DNA of 64,000 nucleotides from Ascoidea tarda (nom. inval.) (lineage: Eukaryota; Ascomycota; Saccharomycetes; Ascoideales; Ascoideaceae). The translations under genes were made by a program, and so were the position numbers. The notes below the pieces were generated by a model, which was given only the letters and a program-made list of their open reading frames with translations, did not search any database and was not told the origin of the DNA. The stretch is taken from positions 29,188 through 93,187 of the forward strand of contig JAKTTS010000006.1 in NCBI GenBank assembly GCA_030560485.1, given 5' to 3'. This document shows positions 10,432 to 22,530 of the stretch, in pieces (within the stretch, counting starts at the first letter, position 1; the number at the start of each line of letters is the position of its first letter).

Positions 10432-11589
10432 ATGTCCAATACCAAACAGTATGTTCATTTGCTTTTCTCGTCCGCAGAAAGGTCTGTTTTTATTGATTCA
10501 CAACGAATATTTTATACTAACAATTAGTTCTATAGAGTGAAAGAGTTTTCAACACCAACTACTAATGTAGTTCAAATAGAAAGCAGTGTTGCTTTAAAGA
10601 TTATTAAACATGCTACTGACTACTATCCAACACTTGTTTCTGGTCCATTGCTAGGTGTGGATAAAGATGAAACTTTAACTGTTTCTCACTCATTTCCTTA
10701 TTCTATATACAACGAGTCGATCGAAGGTTCTTCATTCAAACTGAAGACCAACCAAAGATTTCAAAATGAATTACTTGAATTATCAAAGAATACTGGTGTC
10801 GCTGCTCAATTTATAGGTTGGTATCAATGTTCGGTTTCTTCAAACTTTTTCAATAACCATATTATCGATTCTTTACTATCATTACAAAGAAGCAACCCTA
10901 ATGCAATTCTTATTATTCATGATTCATCCAAAATTAACACTAATTCTGTTTTATCGTTAAGAGCCTTCAGATTAAGTGAAGCCTTTTTAAATGTTTATAA
11001 AGCTGCAAACAATAGTACCAACAAATTCAGCACTGCATTGTTATTAGAAAATAATTTGACTCATGAAAATATTTTTGAAGAATTACCTGTTTCAATTCAT
11101 AACTCTCACTTAGTTTCATTGATGTTACATCAATTAGTGTCTGAAAATGAATCATCATTAAACACTCAAGATTATAATCAAATTTATAAAAATAATGATA
11201 TTGTTTCGAACAGTTTTGACTCATTAAGTTTAAATAACTCAAAATATTCTACAGGAATTATAGATAAATTATTTGATTCAGTTGATTCTTATCATTATGA
11301 TTTAAATAACTATAATTATTACCAAAGACAATTATCAAGAGAATTGCAAAAAATCCAACAATGGAAAGCCAAATCCAAGATTGAAAACGTTAATAGAGTT
11401 AAAAATGGTCAAAAGGAAATTGATTTAGAGAATGATTGGAAATCAATCTATAAGTTACCAAATGAACCACAAAGATTTACAAACTTATTAGTTTCTGCTA
11501 GCATTACTGGGTTTTGTAAAGATCTTGAGGTTAATACAACTTCTGAATTGATTAAAAGTTTTGCTATCCAGAAAGGTTTAGATATTTAA
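10432..11589 (+). CDS. Translation initiation factor eIF3 subunit h, spliced
   Basis: This predicted protein has 356 residues. Exon 1 is 17 nt (10432-10448, MSNTK plus two bases); exon 2 is 10536-11589. After splicing the N-terminus reads MSNTKQVKEFSTPTTNVVQIE and enters an MPN domain: VALKIIKHATDYYPTLVSGPLLG, then IGWYQCSV and NPNAILIIHD. This is the eIF3h type, lacking the JAMM zinc ligands, so it is structural rather than a deubiquitinase. The C-terminal half carries QLSRELQKIQQWKAKSK and the family-typical NEPQRF and LLVSASI segments. eIF3h belongs to the eIF3 octamer core of most eukaryotes but is absent from S. cerevisiae, so this lineage has kept a larger eIF3. A CACGTG box lies at 10304-10309. 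Confidence 0.87.
10449..10535 (+). other. Intron of the eIF3h gene
   Basis: This 87-nt intron has the 5' site GTATGT, a perfect TACTAAC at 10515-10521 and the 3' site TTCTATAG. An earlier AG at 10526-10527 would break the frame. Only the AG at 10534-10535 restores it. Confidence 0.92.
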
Positions 11590-12175
11590 AAAATGAAATT
11601 AAATTTTAGATTAAATTTTTCGGTCTTTTTTATCTCATTATTTTATCTTATATTTTATTATCCATATGTTTTAATAAATTTCCATTATTTTTTTTTCGCT
11701 CAAAGCATGTATTTAAAGTATTAAGCATATATGTATTGTTTTTAGATTTTGATAATATATTAAAAAAAGTGATTTTGTTTTTTTGATAGTATATAAAAGT
11801 AGAATTTTAGTGTTTAAATAATTAATGCAAGTGAGAGAAAAAAAAGATTGAAAATAAAATAAAATAGCAAAATTGGTATAATAGCAAAGTGAATAAGTAA
11901 AGTATTAATGTAATAAATGCAAAATAATTTGTAGCGATGATCCTGACCAAAAAAAAAGTAAAAGTAAAAGTAAAAGTAAAAATAAAAATAAATAAAGAAT
12001 GAAAAAAAAACAACTATGCAAACTATAATAATATAATAGTATAATGTAATGTAATGTAATTTAATGATACATTTCAAGAATCTAGCAAAAAGAAGAAATG
12101 AAAAAAATAAAATGAAATACAATAAAATAAAACAAAACCCAAGCAGATTAATGTTTTGTTTGCAAAATCATTGAA
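11590..12175. repeat. Convergent AT-rich spacer with AAAAGT hexamer run
   Basis: This is the space between the 3' ends of eIF3h and NUS1. A hexamer run of AAAAGT grading into AAAAAT lies at about 11954-11995, and TAATG pentamers at 12043-12066. Long Phe/Tyr open frames on the minus strand result from these repeats. No gene is seen. Confidence 0.6.
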
Positions 12176-13303
12176 TCATTTTCCAACATTAACTTTACAA
12201 GTGGAATATTTTTGTAAAGCTCTTAAGAACACAGAGTAACTGACTTCATCATTATCGGGTTCCCAATAGATTTCACTAAGACGAATGTGCCATGGTGGAT
12301 AACTTTGTAAGTCTAAGTTTGGAGAAAATAAGATAATTAAATCAGGTTCAATACCAACTAGATTAGTCAATTGTTTATCAATTAAATCAATCGTGACATC
12401 ATCAACTACCAATTCATTTTTGACTGCCAAATCAGCCATAGTTTTGGTCAAATCGACAATAGTTGATCTACCATCACGAACAGATAATAAGCTAATTTCG
12501 ATAACAGGCTTGTTGTTAGAACCTTGAGATTCAGCATCAAAGTCATCATCAACACCATTAAAAGTCAAATTTAAGCAAGGCACTTTAACAACAAAATTTG
12601 GGACATAGTTGACACCAAAATATTGGGACAATTTCTTATGAATTGAACGTCTTAGTTCAGGAACTCTTTGTTTTAAAACGCCATTATACTCGTAGATTGA
12701 TAAATATTGAATACCTGCAGCAACACACCAAGCGGTTATTTCAGAAGAATCATTAATTAAACCTTCAACACCACCACCCTCATCTTGGTCAGGTTTCAAG
12801 TTTAAAACAGAAGAAACTCTTTTGGGAATCTTGGGTAGTTTCAAGACATCATCTCTTATTATTTGAGGAGATTTGGAAGGATTATAAGCTATAGATAGAA
12901 AACGCAATTTCAATCTATTAACAACATATTGAACACCGCGGTAAAAAGAAAAAAAGAATAACATAATAAATAAGATCGAATGGAAAAAATAGTAACCTAA
13001 GAGTTCTCTGAAATTCGGTTCTTTTGAGGATTTATCATGACTTGGAATTGAATCAATAGCATCACTAATTGAAGTACCATTGTTAACATAAGAACTAACT
13101 AAATTTCTGGTGGTAGATAGTCCAGTTTTCCCAGGATTTTTCGTTGATCGAGACAACTCCTTTGGAACAAAACCTTTTCTTTTCAAGATTTCAGGATATT
13201 CCAGCATGTTGTCATTTTTCGAATTGTCATTATTGTTATTTGAAGACGTGAGCTGGTTGCCAGTGGCATTAGCTGTAGTGGACTTGTCTAAAGTTTCTGC
13301 CAT
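12176..13303 (-). CDS. NUS1: Dehydrodolichyl diphosphate synthase complex subunit Nus1
   Basis: This 375-residue protein has the size of S. cerevisiae Nus1. A low-complexity N-terminus is followed by a membrane segment (about 104-126, YYFFHSILFIMLFFFSFYRG) and a cis-prenyltransferase-like domain. That domain includes KIPKRVSSVLNL, DSSEITAWCVAAGIQYLSIYEYNGVLK and the C-terminal PPWHIRLSEIYW. Nus1 lacks catalytic activity itself. It partners with Rer2 or Srt1 in the endoplasmic reticulum and supplies dolichol for glycosylation. The chain ends in NVGK, where the family's C-terminal RxG-like motif sits. Confidence 0.93.
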   Translation of the reverse strand: MAETLDKSTTANATGNQLTSSNNNNDNSKNDNMLEYPEILKRKGFVPKELSRSTKNPGKTGLSTTRNLVSSYVNNGTSISDAIDSIPSHDKSSKEPNFRELLGYYFFHSILFIMLFFFSFYRGVQYVVNRLKLRFLSIAYNPSKSPQIIRDDVLKLPKIPKRVSSVLNLKPDQDEGGGVEGLINDSSEITAWCVAAGIQYLSIYEYNGVLKQRVPELRRSIHKKLSQYFGVNYVPNFVVKVPCLNLTFNGVDDDFDAESQGSNNKPVIEISLLSVRDGRSTIVDLTKTMADLAVKNELVVDDVTIDLIDKQLTNLVGIEPDLIILFSPNLDLQSYPPWHIRLSEIYWEPDNDEVSYSVFLRALQKYSTCKVNVGK

Positions 13304-13832
13304 TGTTTAATTTCTGAGCTTTTTGTATCAATGAAAGAAACGTTTTAGATCAATTGGCTCTCCTAAAGAGTATACTGTCGAACTGAACTGTAACAACGAC
13401 TGATTGCGTTGTCAAAATGGCAATGCTAATAGAAAAATGTAATCAGATAAACAGAAAACCAGATAAATAAACTTTGTGGAAGCGACAAGAAGAAAAGTTT
13501 TTCGTTTTATATTAAAAAAAACCAAAGTTGCCACTTCTTTTTCCCAGATCCCGACGCACTTTTGGAGCACACGCACTGTGACACGCGCCGTAGCTCAATG
13601 TAACACGCAATACCACACGCACTTTTCTCCATCACAAAAGCGACGCATTTTAGCTCTTCTCCACAGAGCAAAAGCGTCTGATCAAAGGAAGCTGGGGACT
13701 TTTCTGCTGAGAGGCTGTTTTTGGGTTTTTATCTCGGGTTGATGAGCTTTGGTTTGTTGGTTGCTGAATTGTATAAATTACATTGGCTCTCTCTTCTTTC
13801 TGCTCTTTTTCATTGTTTTGCCAGCGTCCACA
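13304..13832. promoter_or_regulatory. Divergent promoter of NUS1 and the EHD3-like gene
   Basis: A GC-richer island with several ACGC/CACGC words lies at about 13545-13690. An out-of-frame ATG at 13742 opens a short frame that overlaps the true start at 13833. If transcripts begin upstream of it, it could act as a translation-dampening uORF. Confidence 0.5.
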
Positions 13833-15167
13833 ATGACTAAGAATTCTGCTCAAGACGAGGTCTTGTTTGAGACCAAAAATGATGTTAGAATTATCACATT
13901 GAATCGTCCAAGAAAGCTCAATTCGTTGAATTTGAATATGTGTTCATTGATTTTCAATGAACTACTCAAGGCTCATTCTGATCCTTCAATCAAATTGATC
14001 ATTCTTCAATCAAACATTCCCAAGGCCTTTTGTGCAGGTGGTGATGTCGTTGAATGTTGCACAAATAACTTGAACAACGATATCCTGAAAAGCTGCGAAT
14101 TGTTTTATTTTGAATATTCAATGAACTATTTGTTAACGATTTATTGTTATGAAAAGCCTATTATCTCATTTATTAATGGAATTACCATGGGTGGTGGAGT
14201 AGGATTAAGTTGTCATACACCATTTAGAATTGCTACCAATACGACCAGATTTGCAATGCCTGAGATGTTTATTGGGTTTTTTCCAGATGTTGGTACCACA
14301 TTTTTATTACCAAAATTAGATGATCATTTGGGTTACTATTTGGCATTAACAGGTGAACAGTTGCTAGGTTATGATAATTTAATTGCAGGCACTGCTACTC
14401 ATTTTATTGATTTTGAGAAGTTTGACGATGTTAAAAACGATTTAGTTAAGTTAAGTTTATCTCATTATAACAATATTGGTGAGATTTATAATGAAATCAA
14501 TAATGTTTTAGAGAATTATTCAAACACAATTCCATCAGATCACAAGTTTAAATATTCAATTCATGAATTGAAATTAATTGATCAATTATTCACTCGATTT
14601 AAAAATGATATTGATGGATTATTCGATGAATTGGAATCACATAAAGCCACTAATAGATTTTATCGAGAAACTTTAGACATACTACTAAAAGGTGACAAAT
14701 CTTTGTTGTCCTTAAAATTAAGCTTTAACTTATTAAATCTTGGATCCAATTCAAATAATTACGATGCGTTAAAACAAGAATTAATAAGTGCACAGAATAT
14801 CATGACCAATAAAAATTTAAACGATTTTAATGAAGGTGTTAATAAAAAACTAATCTTAAAAACAAATGACCCAATTTGGAAATTCGAGTCAATTCATGAT
14901 ATCTCAAAGGATCAAATCGATTATTTACTAAAATTTAATGACAATATTCCGTACCCAGATTTAGCTCATGGAGATATCTCAATTAAAAAATTTCATCAAT
15001 ATCCCTATAATTATACATTACCAAAAGATGATGAGATTTTGTCGAAGATTAGAAAATTTGATCTCAAAAATAAAAGAGATACAATTGACCATTTGGGAAC
15101 CAAAAAAGGCACTGAATGGAAAGTCAATTATTTCTTTGAAAAAAACAAGTATGAATCTAATTTATAG
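13833..15167 (+). CDS. EHD3: 3-hydroxyisobutyryl-CoA hydrolase-like protein, copy without presequence
   Basis: This 444-residue crotonase-fold enzyme belongs to the HIBCH family, which hydrolyses 3-hydroxyisobutyryl-CoA in valine breakdown. The oxyanion-hole and active-site signatures are intact: PKAFCAGGDV, NGITMGGGVGLSCHTPFRIA and FAMPEMFIGFFPDVGTTFLLPKLD. From the chosen ATG the chain starts MTKNSAQDEV and enters the domain at once, with no mitochondrial presequence. The in-frame extension upstream lacks an ATG and is hydrophobic rather than basic. The C-terminus is ESNL, at most a weak resemblance to a peroxisomal PTS1. The gene lies two genes from ARO3, as EHD3 (YDR036C) neighbours ARO3 (YDR035W) in S. 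cerevisiae, so by position it is the EHD3 ortholog. A second, presequence-bearing copy is at 44626-46161. Confidence 0.88.
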   Translation: MTKNSAQDEVLFETKNDVRIITLNRPRKLNSLNLNMCSLIFNELLKAHSDPSIKLIILQSNIPKAFCAGGDVVECCTNNLNNDILKSCELFYFEYSMNYLLTIYCYEKPIISFINGITMGGGVGLSCHTPFRIATNTTRFAMPEMFIGFFPDVGTTFLLPKLDDHLGYYLALTGEQLLGYDNLIAGTATHFIDFEKFDDVKNDLVKLSLSHYNNIGEIYNEINNVLENYSNTIPSDHKFKYSIHELKLIDQLFTRFKNDIDGLFDELESHKATNRFYRETLDILLKGDKSLLSLKLSFNLLNLGSNSNNYDALKQELISAQNIMTNKNLNDFNEGVNKKLILKTNDPIWKFESIHDISKDQIDYLLKFNDNIPYPDLAHGDISIKKFHQYPYNYTLPKDDEILSKIRKFDLKNKRDTIDHLGTKKGTEWKVNYFFEKNKYESNL

Positions 15168-15709
15168 AGTTCTTTGTCGTTTGCTTTATAGTTTTATGTT
15201 AGAAAATAGAACATGAAATATAAAAAATAAAATATATAAGCCATACCAGCGTATATACACGCATACACACGCATGCACACGCCTGTATGATATAAACAAC
15301 ATCATGAAATAGTAAAAACCTGATTGATTGCATAATTTTGTAAGGTGCAAGCTTTCTAATTGTGTTTACACAGGTAAAAACACAGTTGTGAATTGCTCTC
15401 CACAGCAAACATTATGGCAGAATATCCCAGAAGTTATGTTATATCAGGTGCTGTTGCACACAAAATCTCAATTACTGAGGTAATCATAGAATTGCATTAG
15501 TAATTATTGCAACCCCGAGATAATTATACAGTTCATATAAAAGATAAATCAAATTTCCATCTTTTCAAGTTCAATTGAGCTAGTAATTATCCTTTAATTG
15601 AATATTTTTTGTTGAATTACAATTCCGATTATTGTTTTCTTTTTCTCTCTCGAATTTCTCGTATCTTTTTCAATTCAATATCACCCCCAATTTCTATTAT
15701 TACTAAACA
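15168..15709. promoter_or_regulatory. Promoter region of the aldo-keto reductase gene
   Basis: TATAAAAG at 15536-15543 lies 167 bp upstream of the start codon and is followed by a pyrimidine-rich stretch, a typical yeast core promoter. A short ACGCATACACACGCATGCACACGC tract (about 15257-15280) lies in the 3' flank of the EHD3-like gene. No further gene is seen. Confidence 0.55.
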
Positions 15710-16645
15710 ATGGTTGCTTTTACAGGTGAACACTTTGTACTCTCAGCTACTAATGCCAAAATTCCAGCAATTGGTTACGGTACCGGCACCAAGTGGTACA
15801 AGTATGGTAGAGATGAAATTGATGAAAAATTGGTTTCCAATTTGGTGAAGGCTGTTGATTATGGCTTTGTTCATATTGATGGCGCCGAAGTTTATAACAC
15901 AGATTTAGAAACTGGATTAGCATTGAAAAAAATTCAAAAAAGCAGAGAATCCATCTGGATCACCAATAAATATTTTGCTGGTGATGGCAGTTACAAAGCA
16001 AGATCAACTGAAGCCAATCCATACGAAGCAATTAAAGCCGGTTTAAAAAGATTACAAATTGAATATATTGATTTATATTTATTACACGCTCCATTCATCA
16101 AAAAAGAAACCCATGGTTTCTCCAAATTCGAAGCATGGAAATACTTAGAAAAGGCTTATGAGGAAGGTTTAGTCAAAAACATTGGTGTTTCAAACTTTTC
16201 AGTCGAAGATTTGAAGGAAATCTGGGAAGAAGCTAAATATAAACCACAAGTTAACCAAATTGAATACAGTGCTTATTTGCAAAATCAAACACCAGGCATT
16301 TATGATTTTGCTCAAGAAAATGGAATTTTGCTAGAAGCTTATTCTCCTTTAGCTCCATTGTACAAATTATCCGAAGAAGAAAAGAAAACAGACAAGTTGT
16401 TGCCATATTTAAAGCAATTGAGTGCCAAGTACAACAAGTCAGAAACCCAATTGTTGTTAAGATGGACCATTCAAAAAGGAGTATTGCCAGTTACCACAAC
16501 CTCCAATGAAAAGAGATTTACTGAAATTCCCAATGTCTATAGCTTCTCATTAACTGACGAAGAAGTGGCCGAAATTACCAAGATTGGAGAGGGAAAGCAT
16601 TTGCGTCAATACTGGATCCCAGAATTTGGAAAGTACAAAAACTAG
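15710..16645 (+). CDS. Aldo-keto reductase, YDL124W type
   Basis: This 311-residue NADPH-dependent aldo-keto reductase has the catalytic tetrad D57, Y62, K87 and H126 (in HIDGAEVY, ITNKYF and LYLLHAPF). Family signatures include IPAIGYGTGTKWYK, GLVKNIGVSNFSVEDL and QVNQIEYSAYLQNQTPGIY. The overall match is to S. cerevisiae YDL124W, an alpha-keto-amide/alpha-keto-ester reductase acting on a range of carbonyl compounds in the cytosol. The natural substrate is not known. The gene is inserted between the EHD3-like gene and ARO3, which are direct neighbours in S. cerevisiae. Confidence 0.9.
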   Translation: MVAFTGEHFVLSATNAKIPAIGYGTGTKWYKYGRDEIDEKLVSNLVKAVDYGFVHIDGAEVYNTDLETGLALKKIQKSRESIWITNKYFAGDGSYKARSTEANPYEAIKAGLKRLQIEYIDLYLLHAPFIKKETHGFSKFEAWKYLEKAYEEGLVKNIGVSNFSVEDLKEIWEEAKYKPQVNQIEYSAYLQNQTPGIYDFAQENGILLEAYSPLAPLYKLSEEEKKTDKLLPYLKQLSAKYNKSETQLLLRWTIQKGVLPVTTTSNEKRFTEIPNVYSFSLTDEEVAEITKIGEGKHLRQYWIPEFGKYKN

Positions 16646-18745
<2,100 letters not shown>

Positions 18746-18860
18746 AAAAAAAAGTTATCTTATATCTTGATGTTGTCTTGATTTTGTAATATTTTACTTT
18801 TTATTCCTTCTTAACTTGGATTTTTTATTATTTGTTGAGTGGTAGTTTAATAGGGTTTTC

Positions 18861-18953
18861 AAAATATAAAAATGTGAAAATGTGAAAATATAAAAATATA
18901 AAAATATAAAAATATAAAAATATAAAAAAATAAAAAAATAAAAATATAAAAAA
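18861..18953. repeat. AAAATATA-type minisatellite between ARO3 and VPS23
   Basis: About ten imperfect 9-bp units lie in the convergent spacer between ARO3 and VPS23. It is AT only, apart from two TGTG variants near the start. Confidence 0.85.
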
Positions 18954-18989
18954 AATCTATAATTTTTTTATTTTTTTTTATAATTAGCA

Positions 18990-20505
18990 TTAGTAGTCTG
19001 TTGAATCATCAAGACCAGATAGATCGACGATTTTGTTTATTAGAGCTCTTTTAAAAAATTGATCTCTTGAAAGATTTCTTGAGTATTTTAAGAAGGAATC
19101 GAAGGAGATTTTGCCTGAATCGTAGGCTTTGTTTAGAGCGTATAGAGTATCAGATATTGCAGTGTCGTCTGATACGAGGTGATATAGTTGATTGAAGAGG
19201 ACAGTTTCAGCGCAGATGATTTCTTCGACGTTTGGATCAGGTAAAGTGTCAGCGGTATTAATGACATTTTGAGCTTCTAGCGTTTTTTCGTTTAGGATTT
19301 TTTCGTTTGTTGATATGGATTCTTTGTAGTAGATTAGAGAGTCGTTTTCGTATTTATACAAGTTTTCTAGTTGAGATATAGCGTTTTTGAGTTTGAGTAA
19401 TTGAGAGTCTGCAATGGTAACAAAGGGGTCAAAATCTGATTTGATCAAGTTGATTAGAGAGGCTTGAATATTTTTTAGGATTTTTTGTTTTTCTGAATCA
19501 AATTGGTTATTATCATTAGTGTTAGCGTTATCAGTATTATTGTTGTTATCATTGCTGTCGTTGTTGTTGATGTTATGATTATCATCACTGTCAAGTAGAT
19601 CTGGTTCTAAGAATTGTATATTTTGAGTTGGCAATTGATTTTGAATTGATAGTCTTTTCATTTCGAGTTCTATAGGTTTCGGAGGACGCCTTGGCGGTAG
19701 AGAAGAAGCTGAATTGTTTCTTGAATGAGAAACTGGTTTTTCAGGCAAGTTTGGAGAAGGGTTTGAATAAGCATTTGAGCGAACATTTAAGTGAATTGAA
19801 GATGGCTTTGGGGGTAAAGCAGGATTTGAGGTCGGTTTACAAGGTAAAGGAGGAGGAGAGCTGAGATTAGAAGACACTAGGGAAGTCAATGAAGATATGC
19901 TTGTGGGTCTTGGAGGTTTCACTGGGGTTTCTGGAGGAGAAGTGTGGTTTTGGTAGTGGTTATCGAGAGTGTTCAAATTCTTGGGCTTTGAGTATAATGG
20001 AGGCTGTTTGCTGAAACAGGTTGATAGGATGTTGCATAGCTGCAATAAAGACGAGTTTTGGGCGTGAGTCTGGCTGTTTGAAGACCAATTGGATAGATAG
20101 GGGTTGTAGAACTTGCCATTGTTGTCGATGTAGTTGCTTGGTTGGATGATCATGTCTCTGGAGGGAACCACATAGACTGTGGGAGGCGAGAGTGGGTAGT
20201 CTGTGGGCAACCAGATCTCGATGGGAATCTTGTAGGAGACAGCATTGAAGAAGGAGGGCACAGTGCCATGCAAGTTCAACAACAAGCGATCAGTGCCATT
20301 GGAATAGGTGTATATCTTTGTTCTGGCTCTCAAGGAGGGAAGGGCCTGGAGGACGACAGCAGTGTCCTGGTAGGTTCTGGGCACATCTGAGTATTCCTGG
20401 TAGGTGTTAGTGGGCAGCACAAGAAGCAGAGGAGGCAAATGGCATACGTACGGGCTGCAAGACGTTGTACAACCACGAAAGCAAGGGGCGAGACAACGCA
20501 GACAT
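18990..20505 (-). CDS. STP22: ESCRT-I subunit Vps23/Stp22 (TSG101), spliced
   Basis: This predicted protein has 486 residues in two exons, 20505-20452 and 20396-18990. Exon 1 encodes MSALSRPLLSWLYNVLQP, which supplies the first helix of the UEV domain (compare the NWLFKVIQPIY region in the S. cerevisiae protein). Exon 2 continues EYSDVPRTYQDTAVVLQALPSLRARTKIYTY. The UEV domain (about 1-165) binds ubiquitinated cargo and lacks the E2 catalytic cysteine. A Pro-rich linker with several PPKP/PPRP motifs follows, then a coiled coil and a C-terminal steadiness box (ICAETVLFNQLYHLVSDDTAISDTLYALNKA) that anchors ESCRT-I. Read without splicing, the frame has an absurd Ala/Cys-rich N-terminus, which proves the intron. 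Role: sorting into multivesicular bodies at the endosome. Confidence 0.92.
20397..20451 (-). other. Intron of VPS23
   Basis: This 55-nt intron has the 5' site GTACGT, a CACTAAC branch point and the 3' site CTACCAG, in phase 0. The overlapping GTATGC four bases further on would break the frame. Confidence 0.88.
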
Positions 20506-20658
20506 GGTGGTGGGAGGCAAAAGCAGCAGAGGAGGCAGCGGGCGAAGAAGCACGAGAAGCACGAGAAGCACGAGAAGCGCCGGGCACGTGCGCAGAGGGC
20601 ACGGAGGACAGAAGAAGAGAAGAGAAACGAGCTCAGAGCAGCAGCAGCAGCAGCAGCG
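20506..20658. promoter_or_regulatory. Short divergent promoter of VPS23 and the Ser/Asn-rich gene
   Basis: This 153-bp GC-rich spacer lies between two divergent start codons. It holds three to four copies of the 9-mer AGAAGCACG (about 20545-20580), a CACGTG box at 20585-20590 and a CAG run just before the start codon at 20659. Confidence 0.6.
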
Positions 20659-22155
20659 ATGGGTCTGAACAAGTGTGTCAAGTCTGTGGAGGACGTGCTT
20701 TCAAGCCCCAGGTCCCCCAGCTCTTCCTCCAGCTCCCCTGAGCTACGCTACGCCAACGCCAGAAACATCAACCTCAGCAACTCCAAGTTCCAGTTGACGT
20801 CCCCAAGCTTGGTGGCTACCTCTGTCGACAAAAACACCAAGATAAATGGCAGGATAGTGCCCACCTCTTCCACCATTTCCTTGCTATCGCTTAATCTCTC
20901 CAACCATGGCTCCTGCCTCTCCAACGTCGTGGAGGACTCTCGTCCTGACCAGCTGCCAGGTTCTTTTGGAAGCTCTATGAAGCCCATCAACGAAACAGCC
21001 TCAGGCCTAAATGCAAATCCCAACTCAACTTCAAATTCAAACTTGAGTTCTCTCACTGCCCTAAGCAACTCCACCTCCACCTCCAAGCTTTCCTCTTTGA
21101 CGAACAACAATCTAAAATGGTCCAGAAATGTCTTACAATCCACGCACCAAAAGAGACACCAGCACTACCATTCATCATCTCTATTGAGCTCCAGACTTCC
21201 CTCTTCCTCTAACTTGGCCAAGTCCTACACCTCTCCCAAGACCATCCCTATAAACAACCCAATAATACAAAATGATAAGCTAATAATTGGCACTCCTGAC
21301 TCTCCAAGCTTGGGTCCAACCTCTGTGACTGGCTCTCCATCGAAGTACATGCTATCAGGCCAGGGCTTGCCTGAATCTTTATCCTCATCTTTCAACACCA
21401 GTTTTTTGCTATCAAATCCAAATCCAAATCCAGGATTGAATGTGAACATGAACCCCACCAGCTACTTGACAACTTCGGTCAGCAATTTGTCTTTATCAAA
21501 TTCCAATGTTTACTCAATAAATAACAATAACAATTTTGGCAACGCTAAAGCTCTAAGTCCTACAAACGAGTTTCATTTCAATGGCCTTAATATTGGCTCT
21601 GCAAGAAAAAACTCAATAAATAATATACCAATAAATAATTTCAACACAAATAACAACAACAACAACAACAATAACAACAATAATAATAATAATAATAATA
21701 ACATAAATTTTAGTAACAGTTACAACAGTAATAACTACAATAATAACAACCATAACATCAACATAACCAATATCAATAATGTCAATTTCGGCTACTTGTC
21801 CCCAAAATTGAATCCTGTTCAAACCCCAAATGGCGAGATATCTATGACACCGCTAATGCTATCATACTCAAATTTCAACTCAAATCCAAATTCAAGAAGA
21901 GCCTCAATGACAACAGGTTTAAATATACCCCCAAACGACTACAACTTCAATGATAGCTCCATTAATAACAATAATATCAATATCAACAATAATAATTTCA
22001 ACAACAACTTTAACAACTTTAATAATTTCAACAACTTCAACTTCAATAACAGCTTTAATAACCACAATGGTCACAATTATAGTAATAGTTTTAGTAATAA
22101 TGGGGACAATTTGATATTCGAAGAAGACGAAAATTCATCAAAGAAAAATTTATGA
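20659..22155 (+). CDS. Unrecognised Ser/Asn-rich low-complexity protein
   Basis: The predicted protein has 498 residues. I do not recognise a folded domain. The first half is Ser-rich with many Ser-Pro or Thr-Pro sites (SPRSP, TSPSL, TSPKT, DSPSL, GSPSK, LSPTN, LSPKL), possible targets of proline-directed kinases. The second half is Asn-rich with a near-pure Asn run (about 21637-21708). The N-terminus MGLNKCVKSVEDVLSSP has no transmembrane segment. MG-x3-C could suggest lipidation, but this is weak. The frame stays open upstream to 20404, but that part overlaps VPS23 exon 1 and the promoter on the other strand, so I place the start at the first ATG in the spacer. It may be a regulatory or RNA-binding-associated disordered protein; function unknown. 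Confidence 0.7.
   Translation: MGLNKCVKSVEDVLSSPRSPSSSSSSPELRYANARNINLSNSKFQLTSPSLVATSVDKNTKINGRIVPTSSTISLLSLNLSNHGSCLSNVVEDSRPDQLPGSFGSSMKPINETASGLNANPNSTSNSNLSSLTALSNSTSTSKLSSLTNNNLKWSRNVLQSTHQKRHQHYHSSSLLSSRLPSSSNLAKSYTSPKTIPINNPIIQNDKLIIGTPDSPSLGPTSVTGSPSKYMLSGQGLPESLSSSFNTSFLLSNPNPNPGLNVNMNPTSYLTTSVSNLSLSNSNVYSINNNNNFGNAKALSPTNEFHFNGLNIGSARKNSINNIPINNFNTNNNNNNNNNNNNNNNNNNINFSNSYNSNNYNNNNHNINITNINNVNFGYLSPKLNPVQTPNGEISMTPLMLSYSNFNSNPNSRRASMTTGLNIPPNDYNFNDSSINNNNININNNNFNNNFNNFNNFNNFNFNNSFNNHNGHNYSNSFSNNGDNLIFEEDENSSKKNL
21637..21708 (+). repeat. Asn-coding AAC/AAT trinucleotide run
   Basis: A run of mixed AAC and AAT codons lies inside the Ser/Asn-rich gene. It is pure AAT in its second half, which makes length change by slippage likely. 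Confidence 0.9.
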
Positions 22156-22530
22156 TACATCCCTCCATATTTAGTTTCACTCTACTCTAGTTTTGCTTCC
22201 TTATTTCTTTTTTTCCTTTTTTTTTTTTGATTTATATCTTCCTGGTTATTATTGATTGTTTTTTATAGCCTATAACTTATACACCTCGTTCTCTGTAACC
22301 TTTCTTGCATCGTTCAACGCTTTCTCACCACTTTTCTCTTTTCTCCCTCTTCGCTTTTAATTCTTTATCACTTCTTCTCAAACACTTCTACGGCACCACC
22401 CCGCTGGGTTCCCTTCCCGATTAGGCACGCCTTATATAACCCCAGATAAAACCACCGATAAACCACTTTCTCCAAAACACCTCTAATCACAATCAGATAT
22501 AATGTCTCTCTCATCCTCTCTGTTGTCTCT
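22156..22530. promoter_or_regulatory. KAR5 upstream region
   Basis: This spacer holds the 3' flank of the Ser/Asn-rich gene and the KAR5 promoter. TATATAA occurs at about 22432-22438. An out-of-frame ATG at 22502 lies 29 bp before the chosen KAR5 start and opens a short frame that could act as a uORF. Confidence 0.45.

Noticed and set aside
11814-12122. Aromatic-rich ORF between eIF3h and NUS1
   Set aside because: It reads through an AAAAGT hexamer repeat; repetitive Phe-Tyr content gives no evidence of coding.
20404-20658. In-frame upstream extension of the Ser/Asn-rich gene to 20404
   Set aside because: It runs antisense through VPS23 exon 1 and the shared promoter and consists of Arg/Ala-rich reading of a GC-rich repeat; the ATG at 20659 is the sensible start.
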